Below are positions 7,338 to 15,093 of a stretch of 23,035 nucleotides of DNA, one piece after another. The stretch's first letter is position 1, and each line of letters begins with the position of its first letter. The position numbers and the translations under genes are program-made. The notes beneath the pieces were generated by a model that saw only the letters and a program-made list of their open reading frames with translations, did not search any database and had not been told where the DNA came from. Source of the DNA: Flemingiibacterium sp045636145 (GTDB lineage: Bacteria; Bacillota; Clostridia; Oscillospirales; CAG-272); NCBI GenBank assembly GCA_045636145.1, contig JAZTWV010000024.1, forward strand, positions 1 through 23,035, written 5' to 3'.

Positions 7338-8849
7338 ATGAAAAACGCATTTACACGAATTGGCACTCTCGCCCTTGCCGCAGTATGCTCCGCCGCATTT
7401 TCCTTCGGCTGTCAGCCTGCTCCCACTCCCCTTGAGGAGGTTGAAGCAGCATTTGAGCAGAGCTTTAACGCATTGGAATCCGCAAATATGCCTGCATTTG
7501 GTGAAAACGGAGGAAGCGTAGAATATAAATTCGACATCGGTCCCCTGCTTACCACCGCTCTCGGATATGAGCTTGACATCGGTGCATCCATGAAGGCTTA
7601 TTTAAACGGACAGGACAGCGGCGCACTTAAGCTTGACCTTTTCCTTGACGATATATCCGTAGCAGACGCAGTTCTGCATATTGACGGCGAAGATGCCGTA
7701 ATCACCTCCGATGAGCTTTTCGGCGACACCGCATACGGTATAAAATTCGACTCATTTATTGATAATTTCGCCGCTTCCGAATTCGGTGAGGGCGGTGCTT
7801 TCGACCTTGGTATTGATCTTTCTGAGTTTGCGCACATTTATGAATGGACACAGACCAACTCTGAGACCATTACAAGCTTCAAGGATGATATTCACACGCT
7901 TTTCGACACCGTTAAGGCGGATATTTTCGACCTTATGGAAGCACGCGGTGAAATCACCGCCGCAAAGGGTGAGCTTACTCTGAAAGAGGGACTCACCGTA
8001 AAGACCACTGACGTAACCTTCGCATACACAGGCGAAACCTTCCTCGAAATGTTTAACGAGATCATCGTTCTTCTGCGCGATCATGAGGACATCCGCACAT
8101 TCATCGAAACCTACGATGAATTTATGGTAAGCTTCATGAATCTTCTCGACGCACCTCTTGAAATTGCCGATGCGAATACACTTTACACTGATTACACCGA
8201 GGCACTTGACGAAGCTATAGCTTCCATGTCCGAGCCTGATGAGGAATCCCTTGCAGCTACAGTAAACGCCGTTGTACATATTTCCAAGGATAACGGAGAA
8301 GTTATCGGCTTCGACTTTGACATAGCAAGCGGAGAGGACAATATTTCCTACAACTTAGTATGCGGTCCTACCATGGCAAATCCCGAAATCATGCGCATGA
8401 CCATTTCCGGTATTCCGGAGGAAGCTCAGGAAGATGGTATCGGCAGCGAAATCGAGTACCTGTTTAACCTCACTGAAAACAGCGATGAGCTTTGCACCGG
8501 AGAGTACGTAATGACTTTCGATTCCGAAGAGATCGTATCCGGTAATATCATGTGGGATAAAGTAACCGGCGACTACAATCTGGCAGTTACAGCCGAGGGT
8601 GAAACTGTTGAAATCCACGGTCGTATGGAAATGACCGATGAATACACCACCGTATCTTACAATTCTGTTACTGTAGCCGGTCAAACCGTGGATCTCGGCG
8701 AAATTTCCTGCACCGTAAGATTCTCCGATGAAATGCCTGAGCCTGCTGAATACAAGGATTTCCTCACCATGACCGAGGAGGAGCTTACAGCCTTCGCAAA
8801 CGAGGTTGTGGCAAGTGCACAGAACATTCTTATGATGCTTATCGGCTGA
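7338..8849 (+). CDS. Large lipoprotein of the ABC unit, function unknown
   Basis: The 503-residue protein has a lipoprotein-type leader: MKNAFTRIGTLALAAVCSAA, then FSFGC with Cys25 as probable lipid anchor, then proline-rich QPAPTPLEE. The mature part is acidic, without membrane segments. Alternating beta strands and helices suggest a repeated beta-rich fold of two similar halves (for example LDLFLDDISVADAVLHIDGE and later INMTIS-like strands), comparable to other Clostridial lipoproteins of unknown function. It starts 9 bp after the ATPase gene and ends 18 bp before the first permease, so it is almost certainly co-transcribed with them. A role as substrate-handling or envelope partner of the transporter is inference. 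The ribosome binding site (AAGTGAG) is weak, consistent with coupling. Confidence 0.8.
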   Translation: MKNAFTRIGTLALAAVCSAAFSFGCQPAPTPLEEVEAAFEQSFNALESANMPAFGENGGSVEYKFDIGPLLTTALGYELDIGASMKAYLNGQDSGALKLDLFLDDISVADAVLHIDGEDAVITSDELFGDTAYGIKFDSFIDNFAASEFGEGGAFDLGIDLSEFAHIYEWTQTNSETITSFKDDIHTLFDTVKADIFDLMEARGEITAAKGELTLKEGLTVKTTDVTFAYTGETFLEMFNEIIVLLRDHEDIRTFIETYDEFMVSFMNLLDAPLEIADANTLYTDYTEALDEAIASMSEPDEESLAATVNAVVHISKDNGEVIGFDFDIASGEDNISYNLVCGPTMANPEIMRMTISGIPEEAQEDGIGSEIEYLFNLTENSDELCTGEYVMTFDSEEIVSGNIMWDKVTGDYNLAVTAEGETVEIHGRMEMTDEYTTVSYNSVTVAGQTVDLGEISCTVRFSDEMPEPAEYKDFLTMTEEELTAFANEVVASAQNILMMLIG

Positions 8850-8867
8850 TAAAAGACACCGTAATCT

Positions 8868-10040
8868 ATGTTTAAACGCGACTTAAAGCTGTTTTTTAAG
8901 TGTCTTGTCAGCGGAAGCGTTCTCTTAATAATACTGACTGTAATATGCCTTGGAGCGGCGGCGGTTATGTCCGACGCCGACTCCTCCGACAAGCTTATTA
9001 CCGTCGCAGTGGTAGACAATGAGGATTCGGTGCTGAGCCGAATCCTCATTAACGCTATTATGAACACCGATTACCTTTCAAGACTCCTGATTGCCGAAAA
9101 AACAGACGAAGAAAACGCAATGCGGATGCTTGCCGACAAAGAAGCCGCCGCGGTATTTATTCTGCCGGACGGATTCCTGGACGATATCTACAGCGGCCGC
9201 GAATCCTACGGCAAGGTGTACCTATCCTCTGCCCTGTCGGCTCAGGCAGATATTGTACGCTCAGCAATACACTTTGGCGAAAAACTGCTCATATCAGGTC
9301 AAAACGGGGTATTTGCCGCCGCGAATGTTCTTCAAGAACACCGTATCACAGGTGACAGTTACTCGACCTACATGACACGTGTCAACACGAGGATTCTTGC
9401 TGAAGCTTTAGCGGCAAATGACCGATACTTTACAGTTGAGACAATAGACTGCGGCACCGCTACGACAACCGACGGACATTACATACTATGCTGGACGGTA
9501 TTTTTCCTAATCATGATATCGCTGTTTTTTGTGCCACTGTTTCTCACCGACCGCACACACGCACTTCTTGCAAGACTTACAGCACTTGGAGTAACCAATG
9601 TTCAATTCATGGCAACCAAGCTTTTTCTCATGTTTGCGGTACGGCTGATAATTATTTTTTCACTTGTACCCTTTGGGGTTGTACAAGCCACGACACCGGG
9701 ACAAATTATATGCATACTGCTGTGCGCCGCTTTTTTGACTCTTATCTCCGCCTGTCTTTCCATGTGCGTAAGAGACCCTATTTCCGCAGTATTCGTTACC
9801 GCCACCAGCGGAATATTCCTCTCCGGAGGACTAATCCCACCAAGACTTCTCCCCGGTATATTTGTGCGCTTAGCTTCATTCACGCCCTACGGCGCGGCAA
9901 AAGCACTTCTTGCTCCGGCGTTTCATGAGCCTCTTGACCGTGCAGGCATCATCTGTGCGCTTCTGTATGCCGCTTTCGCAGTGCTTCTTATTTCACGCAA
10001 TTTGAAAGCTGTACGGATTGGAGGCGGTGTTGATGATTAG
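8868..10040 (+). CDS. ABC-2 type membrane permease subunit (first)
   Basis: 390 residues with the ABC-2 exporter layout: one transmembrane helix near residues 15-35 (SGSVLLIILTVICLGAAAVM), then an extracytoplasmic domain of about 165 residues beginning ITVAVVDNEDS, then about five more membrane helices from residue 205 to 375. The ITVAVVDNEDS strand followed by an AAAVFILPDGF segment is typical of the YhgE/ABC2_membrane_3 type. It would pair with the second permease and the ATPase to form an exporter. No convincing ribosome binding site lies before the ATG. Its last 8 bp overlap the next gene. Confidence 0.88.
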   Translation: MFKRDLKLFFKCLVSGSVLLIILTVICLGAAAVMSDADSSDKLITVAVVDNEDSVLSRILINAIMNTDYLSRLLIAEKTDEENAMRMLADKEAAAVFILPDGFLDDIYSGRESYGKVYLSSALSAQADIVRSAIHFGEKLLISGQNGVFAAANVLQEHRITGDSYSTYMTRVNTRILAEALAANDRYFTVETIDCGTATTTDGHYILCWTVFFLIMISLFFVPLFLTDRTHALLARLTALGVTNVQFMATKLFLMFAVRLIIIFSLVPFGVVQATTPGQIICILLCAAFLTLISACLSMCVRDPISAVFVTATSGIFLSGGLIPPRLLPGIFVRLASFTPYGAAKALLAPAFHEPLDRAGIICALLYAAFAVLLISRNLKAVRIGGGVDD

Positions 10041-11121
10041 ATTTTTCACTATCGCTTCAATGCGCGCCCTGCGCACTGTATATTTTCCGGTGCTTCTGAT
10101 TATCCTCGCCGTTACTCTGTATTTTGCTCCCGTCCTCGGCGAAAAGGAGGCTATCCCCCCTGCCGGAATATGCGACTATGACGACACCGAACTCTCGCGG
10201 CGAGTGGTAAACTATCTGACCCAAAACGGATATACCGTTTTCGACAATGAAAAAACAATGCGCGAAATGATCTCCGAGGGCAAGCTCAACTGCGGTGCTG
10301 TTATAAATGAGGGCTTCGAATCACTCATGTATGCCGATATGGCAAATAACGCAGTCACATTCATAAAATCTCCCCTTACATACTCCGGCGGTGTTTACCA
10401 AAGCCACATTTCGGCGGCGATATTCGGTGAAATTGCGCCAATAATTGCCGCAGGCGAGCTTTCGGGCACAAATATCACCGAAAAAGATATTTCGGATGAA
10501 TATAAGCGACTCACAGACACCACTGTGCGATTTTCTCTTGATGTTGAAACCGCGGAATCAAACGAAGATCCGGCAATAAGCCGTCCTATGACCTATTTAC
10601 TCACCGCCGCATCGTTTATGATATTTGCTGTGATCATGCATTCGGTATGCAGTGTATTATGGCAGGATTTAAACTCCGCCGCACCCCGTATAGGTATTGA
10701 CAAGACGATAATTCATCTTATCATTCCTGATATCGCCGTGCGGATTCTTGGTATATCCTTATCGGTCGTCATATCGGCACTAACAGCTCTATGGATTCGG
10801 GGTGACAGCCTTATCATAACGCTCCTCCCGTCAATCTTTGCGTATACACTGTTTGTCACCGCATTGGCGATAGTGATGTTCGCGGTACTGCGTAAACGCT
10901 CATTGGTACAGGTCTTTTCATTTTTTGTGCTTATCCTGAGCCTGATATTCTGCCCTATCTACATAGATATATCCGTAATGCTCAGGTGGGCTGAAGATTT
11001 CCGTGTACTTGCTCCCCCCTATTGGCTTTGGATATGCGCAAAGTATCCGACAAGTCTTATCTGCGCTGTGCCACTGAGTATACTTTCGCTGCCAGCGGTA
11101 CGGTTAAGATACTCGAAATAA
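10033..11121 (+). CDS. ABC-2 type membrane permease subunit (second)
   Basis: 362 residues starting MIRFFTIASMRALR. I choose the ATG at 10033 because GGAGGCGGTG ends 3 nt before it; the in-frame TTG at 10018 would place the ribosome binding site inside the gene. It has the same layout as its neighbour: one N-terminal membrane helix (YFPVLLIILAVTLYFAPVL), an external domain opening with AGICDYDDTELSRRVVNYL, and five or six C-terminal helices. The two permeases probably form the heterodimeric channel of the exporter. The gene overlaps the previous one by 8 bp and is followed by a terminator. Confidence 0.88.
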   Translation: MIRFFTIASMRALRTVYFPVLLIILAVTLYFAPVLGEKEAIPPAGICDYDDTELSRRVVNYLTQNGYTVFDNEKTMREMISEGKLNCGAVINEGFESLMYADMANNAVTFIKSPLTYSGGVYQSHISAAIFGEIAPIIAAGELSGTNITEKDISDEYKRLTDTTVRFSLDVETAESNEDPAISRPMTYLLTAASFMIFAVIMHSVCSVLWQDLNSAAPRIGIDKTIIHLIIPDIAVRILGISLSVVISALTALWIRGDSLIITLLPSIFAYTLFVTALAIVMFAVLRKRSLVQVFSFFVLILSLIFCPIYIDISVMLRWAEDFRVLAPPYWLWICAKYPTSLICAVPLSILSLPAVRLRYSK

Positions 11122-11135
11122 TCCAAACAAAAAAA

Positions 11136-11175
11136 TGACCCTCGGTTGCCGAATCAACACCGCAACCAAGGGTCA
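11136..11175. terminator. Terminator closing the ABC unit
   Basis: Arms TGACCCTCGGTTGC (11136-11149) and GCAACCAAGGGTCA (11162-11175) pair with one bulge or mismatch. A-run upstream and TTTCT downstream make it usable in both directions. Confidence 0.75.
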
Positions 11176-11241
11176 TTTCTGTTCACTCTTGATATCTAAC
11201 ATCTTTTGTTATCCTCTCTTTCACTGTATTTTCCCCCTACC

Positions 11242-11524
11242 TCATCTGCTGCAGTTACATAAACACCTGAATTTCTCTTTTCTCCACTGGGAGTACTTTC
11301 TGTTCTTACTTACTTCCGAGGGGGTATAGGGGTCGGGAAAATCTTCAATAAAGGCATCTTTCTGTGATTTGAAATAACCTGTGTCTGCTTTGGAAAAGGT
11401 ATCACTGTTTCAAGTTATCAACAAATCTATATTAAGCGTTACACCGCCGTGTTTTATCCTCACCGGTATTTCAAATCGCTCTTGGTACCTTATGCCTTTT
11501 TTGAAAGCTTCTTTACTTGTTCAT
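11242..11524 (-). pseudogene. Decayed small gene behind an intact promoter and ribosome binding site
   Basis: On the minus strand a strong ribosome binding site (AAGGAGGAC) precedes ATG at 11524, but the frame stops after three codons (MNK, TAA). One base out of frame, a protein-like reading continues (SKEAFKKGIRYQERFEI, then VRIKHGGVTLNIDLLIT) to a TGA, and beyond it (SKADTGYFKSQKDAFIEDF, EVSKNRKYSQWRKEKF) to a stop at 11242. This pattern suggests a gene broken by a frameshift and a nonsense change. I do not recognise the family. Alternatively the three-codon frame is a leader peptide. Confidence 0.4.
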
Positions 11525-11551
11525 TGGACTGTCCTCCTTCTCTGTGTCTAT

Positions 11552-11580
11552 ATTATATCATATATTTTCGGGTATTTCAA
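11552..11580 (-). promoter_or_regulatory. Sigma-A promoter of the decayed small gene
   Basis: Minus-strand TTGAAA (11575-11580), a 17-bp spacer ending in TGA, and TATAAT (11552-11557) lie 28 bp before the ATG at 11524. Confidence 0.7.
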
Positions 11581-11654
11581 TAGGCAATTTGTAAGAACTA
11601 CACAATTATTTTTTATTTAAAACGCAGAAATTTACAATTTGACGAAACTTTCTC

Positions 11655-11684
11655 TTTACAAACGTGTATGGATTATGATATAAT
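11655..11684 (+). promoter_or_regulatory. Promoter of the candidate small RNA
   Basis: TTTACA (11655-11660), an 18-bp spacer and TATAAT (11679-11684) preceded by TGA (extended -10). Confidence 0.6.
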
Positions 11685-11690
11685 AAATTT

Positions 11691-11773
11691 ATAGGGTGCT
11701 TTTCGGAAGTTACCGTACCACGGTTTTAGTAATATTCGGCTATCCCCCACGCGCTCTCGGGCGTGGGGGATAT
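11691..11773 (+). ncRNA. Candidate small RNA or leader upstream of the GRE operon
   Basis: Between the promoter at 11655-11684 and the separate GRE promoter at 11809 lies a stretch of about 80 nt with no frame. It holds alternative short hairpins (CGG/CCG and ACCG/CGGT around 11704-11724) and ends in a strong 12-bp hairpin, TATCCCCCACGC/GCGTGGGGGATA (11741-11772), followed by TTTAT. This could be a small RNA with terminator. The U-tract is weak and I recognise no known RNA family. Confidence 0.35.
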
Positions 11774-11808
11774 TTATATCCGCCTATGTCTGAAAAACCA
11801 AAAAAGCC

Positions 11809-11837
11809 TTGACATCACAGACGACAAGTGCTATAAT
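11809..11837 (+). promoter_or_regulatory. Sigma-A promoter of the GRE operon
   Basis: TTGACA (11809-11814), a 17-bp spacer and TATAAT (11832-11837), a perfect consensus, lie 37 bp before the GTG at 11875. Confidence 0.85.
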
Positions 11838-11874
11838 TATCGCAACATCAACACATCAAAATGGGGTGAGAGCA

Positions 11875-12702
11875 GTGACAGGCGTAGTTTTTGACATACA
11901 GCGATTTTCCGTACATGACGGGCCGGGAATAAGAACCACTGTTTTCATGAAAGGATGTCCGCTCCGCTGCAGATGGTGTCATAATCCGGAGGGACTTTCG
12001 CCGGAGCTTCAGCTTAAATTCCTTGCCGAACAGTGTATCGGATGCGGTGCATGCGGCAAAAGGGAGTTGCTTTCAGATGCAGACGCTTGCCCTGCCGAAG
12101 CACTGACAGTGTGCGGATGGGAAGCCCACGAGGAAGAAATAATTAGCCTCGTGCTTCGGGATCGGATGTTTTACGCAGATAATGGCGGAATTACATTCTC
12201 CGGAGGGGAATGCCTTCTTCAGGCTGATTTCTGCGCCGCTGTTCTCACTCGCGCAAAGTCACTTGGGCTTCATACCGCAATTGATACCTGCGGATATGTT
12301 TCATGGGGTGAGATACAGAAAACGCTTGACTGCTGTGATCTCTACCTTTATGACATAAAGTGCCTTGACCCCACGGTACATAAAGAATATACCGGAGTTA
12401 GTAACTCCCTCATATTAGAAAATTTAAAGCGGCTGTCACAGGGAAACAAGGATATCTGGATACGTATTCCCGTAATCCCCGATTTCAATAACAGTGAGCG
12501 AGAAATGAATGATATTGCCAACTTCATTTCATCGCTTAAAACCATAAAGCAAGTAACGCTGATGCCATATCATTCCCTTGGAGCCGGCAAATACAAAGCA
12601 CTGGGACTCACGTACCCTTATGATAGCACCAAAAAGATTTCATCAGAAGAGCTTGCACGCTATCGTAAAATATTTGAGAACAAAAAAATACCGCTTGCAT
12701 AG
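11875..12702 (+). CDS. Glycyl radical enzyme activating enzyme (radical SAM)
   Basis: A 275-residue radical SAM activase. It reductively cleaves S-adenosylmethionine to install the glycyl radical on the neighbouring GRE. The SAM cluster motif is C28-x3-C32-x2-C35 (GCPLRCRWC), preceded by FSVHDGPGIRTTVF, a hallmark of the family, and followed by TFSGGECL and DTCGYV. A ferredoxin-like insert carries one cysteine set (C54, C57, C60, C72), whereas many GRE activases of this class carry two. The start GTG at 11875 is chosen because GGGGTGAG lies 6 nt upstream; an in-frame extension to 11809 would cover the promoter. The GRE gene begins 27 bp downstream. Cytoplasmic, oxygen-sensitive. Confidence 0.93.
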   Translation: MTGVVFDIQRFSVHDGPGIRTTVFMKGCPLRCRWCHNPEGLSPELQLKFLAEQCIGCGACGKRELLSDADACPAEALTVCGWEAHEEEIISLVLRDRMFYADNGGITFSGGECLLQADFCAAVLTRAKSLGLHTAIDTCGYVSWGEIQKTLDCCDLYLYDIKCLDPTVHKEYTGVSNSLILENLKRLSQGNKDIWIRIPVIPDFNNSEREMNDIANFISSLKTIKQVTLMPYHSLGAGKYKALGLTYPYDSTKKISSEELARYRKIFENKKIPLA

Positions 12703-12728
12703 TCCCCTAAAAAGGAGATTGATTCATA

Positions 12729-14924
12729 ATGACAAGAACAGAATTTTTAAGAGAGCAAGCTCTCAGCGGTGCCAACAAATGCATGAGAGCACCGTTTCCG
12801 AAAATGTCCGTGGCTGATGAGCCATTTGGAATCGCCACTCGCAAAGCGCTTGCCCTGAAGCTGATTTTCGAGCATATGCCCGTATACATCGGTCCCCGTG
12901 AGCTTATTGTAGGTACGAGAACTTGGTTTTCGCCAAACAAAGGCAACGAAGACGGTCACAGCATTTTTGAATACGGACTTTCAACACGTATTCCTTATAT
13001 TAACGATGAGGATATCAAGCTATTTGGATGTGACCAGAGCTATTATCACAGAACTCACTATGCGCCCGATTTCGGTATTGTTTTAGACAACGGAATTGAC
13101 GGCATTCTTAAAAAAGTTGAACAAAAGCAAGCCGATGCTTCTCTGAATCACGTCAACCACGATTTTTTGGATGCTGTTGATGTGGCATGGCAGGCTTTGA
13201 AGACACTTATACTTCGATATGCCAATGAAGCTGACACATTGGCACAGCAGGCTGACGGCGAAGATAAAAGCGAACTGCTTGAAATAGCGCGGATTTGCCG
13301 CAAAATAAGCGGTGAGCGTCCGGAAACCTTCCATGAAGCCGTCCAGCTTCTGTGGTTTGCACATCTCGGAACGATTATCGAAAATTTCGAATTTATAAGC
13401 TACGGCAGACTTGATGTTTTGCTTGGCCCGTTTTTAGGTGACACGCCAAGGGACGAAGCACAGCAGATTATCGAATGTCTGCTTCTTAAAATGTACGATC
13501 AGACAGATCTTGTCACCTCTTACCTCGGCCGTTATGCTTCTCAGCTTATTGTTACGCTTGGCGGCGTGCTTCAGGACGGTGAAAATGCGGTAAATGAAGT
13601 TACAATGATGTTCCTTGAAGGAATAGGCAAGATACGTCTGCCCGACCCTGAATTTAACCTGCGCATAAGCACAAAAAATCCGCCGGAGTTTCTTGATAAA
13701 GCGGCAGAGCTTACGGTAAGCGGCTGTAACTTTGTTTCATACTACAACGACGATCTGTTTGTTGAAAGCTTGCACCGTGCAGGGCTGCCTTTGGAGGAAG
13801 CACGTCGGTACGGTTTCGATCTGTGCCAGGATATGAATATTCCCGGCAGAGGTGATTTCTGGCTTGTGGCGAATCCAATACTCATAGATTATTTTATGAG
13901 TTTTCTTAAATCAAATCGGGATTTTTCGGATTTTTGTACATTTTTTGACTCATTCAAGACAATGGTCGCCAAAAACATAAAAAACTTAGTTGAAAAATAT
14001 AATATTTCAGAAAAACAGCTCTCGCTGTATGCCGAGGGCAGGTTTGAAGAATATTTTGACGGAATACGAAATCAGGGAAAGCCTGCGGACAGATTTGATA
14101 AAAATTCTCCCATGTCACCCTTACCACTTCTCAGCGCTCTTTTCCACGGCTGTATCGAAAACGCCCTTGACGTTGCATTTGAGCCGTACCCTCTAAAAGA
14201 CAAGGGCTTTTTCTTCCGTGCCGTGGTCGAAACGGTAAATTCCCTTGCCGCTATCAAAAAGACGGTATTTGATGAAAATCGCTTCACGCTCGATGAAATT
14301 TATACTGCTTGTGAGTCTGATTTTGCAGGTAAAAACGGAAACGTTATCAAAAATATTCTTTGGAATTGCCCAAAGTGGGGAAATGACAACGACTTCGTGG
14401 ATTCAATTGCTAAAGAGCTTATAGAATTTTGTCTTAGGGAATGTCAGCAGTACAAAACATATCTTGGCGGACAGGTTCTCGGCGGCATTCACCAGCCGCA
14501 TCCTGTGATTACAGGTGAAAGGATCATGGCAACACCTGAGGGCAGAAATGCAGGTGCTCCCGTTGCTGTTACGCTTACACCGGAAAGCGGAACCATGCGG
14601 AACGGACCAACAGCGGTGCTTGCTTCTGCCTCTAAGATAGACCCCATGCTCGTTCAGTGGAACTACTGCGTCATGGTGAACTATTTTGCATCGGTTTTCA
14701 AGGGAAACGAGGGCAAAGAAATATTCAAAACTCTTCTTACGGGATATTTCAAATCAGGCGGACTTCAGCATCAGCCAAACATTTTGGATGTTGAGGAGAT
14801 GAAGCGCGCACAACTCGAATCCGAAAAATACCGTGACCTTATCGTCCGCCTCTGGGGTGTTTCAGCACATTTTGTAGATCTTCCGCGAGAGATTCAGGAT
14901 GAGATGATCGCAAGATTTGCGTGA
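12729..14924 (+). CDS. Glycyl radical enzyme of unassigned substrate (PFL-like superfamily)
   Basis: 731 residues, with an amino-terminal PFL domain and a carboxy-terminal glycyl radical domain. The radical glycine is G710 in RLWGVSAHF, matching the family pattern R-V-x-G-[FWY]-x-x-x-F only loosely. The likely thiyl cysteine is C366 in GFDLCQDMNIPG, where dehydratase-type GREs have GCVEP; D368 would replace the catalytic glutamate. Other family features are GRLDVLLGPFL, the segment GGIHQPHPVITGERIMATPEGR, and GGLQHQPNIL before the radical loop. The protein is shorter than most glycerol/propanediol dehydratases and choline lyases (about 780-850). AAGGAG lies 13 nt upstream. No microcompartment, transporter or alcohol/aldehyde dehydrogenase genes are near, so context gives no substrate. 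I would not assign PFL, HPAD, CutC or HypD activity. Confidence 0.9.
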   Translation: MTRTEFLREQALSGANKCMRAPFPKMSVADEPFGIATRKALALKLIFEHMPVYIGPRELIVGTRTWFSPNKGNEDGHSIFEYGLSTRIPYINDEDIKLFGCDQSYYHRTHYAPDFGIVLDNGIDGILKKVEQKQADASLNHVNHDFLDAVDVAWQALKTLILRYANEADTLAQQADGEDKSELLEIARICRKISGERPETFHEAVQLLWFAHLGTIIENFEFISYGRLDVLLGPFLGDTPRDEAQQIIECLLLKMYDQTDLVTSYLGRYASQLIVTLGGVLQDGENAVNEVTMMFLEGIGKIRLPDPEFNLRISTKNPPEFLDKAAELTVSGCNFVSYYNDDLFVESLHRAGLPLEEARRYGFDLCQDMNIPGRGDFWLVANPILIDYFMSFLKSNRDFSDFCTFFDSFKTMVAKNIKNLVEKYNISEKQLSLYAEGRFEEYFDGIRNQGKPADRFDKNSPMSPLPLLSALFHGCIENALDVAFEPYPLKDKGFFFRAVVETVNSLAAIKKTVFDENRFTLDEIYTACESDFAGKNGNVIKNILWNCPKWGNDNDFVDSIAKELIEFCLRECQQYKTYLGGQVLGGIHQPHPVITGERIMATPEGRNAGAPVAVTLTPESGTMRNGPTAVLASASKIDPMLVQWNYCVMVNYFASVFKGNEGKEIFKTLLTGYFKSGGLQHQPNILDVEEMKRAQLESEKYRDLIVRLWGVSAHFVDLPREIQDEMIARFA

Positions 14925-14932
14925 AATATAAT

Positions 14933-14973
14933 GCATACCCATGCCATGCGTCTAATGCGTGGTTTGGGTATGC
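14933..14973 (+). terminator. Terminator of the GRE operon
   Basis: Arms GCATACCC (14933-14940) and GGGTATGC (14966-14973) with an inner wobble-paired stem CCATGCG/TGCGTGG, 9 bp after the GRE stop codon. Confidence 0.7.
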
Positions 14974-14976
14974 AAT

Positions 14977-15064
<88 letters not shown>

Positions 15065-15093
15065 GGCGAGCGTTGCAGGTTACAAGAAAACAC

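Noticed and set aside
7752..8279. 175-codon minus-strand frame within the lipoprotein gene
   Set aside because: Antisense shadow of the 7338-8849 gene; no ribosome binding site or promoter.
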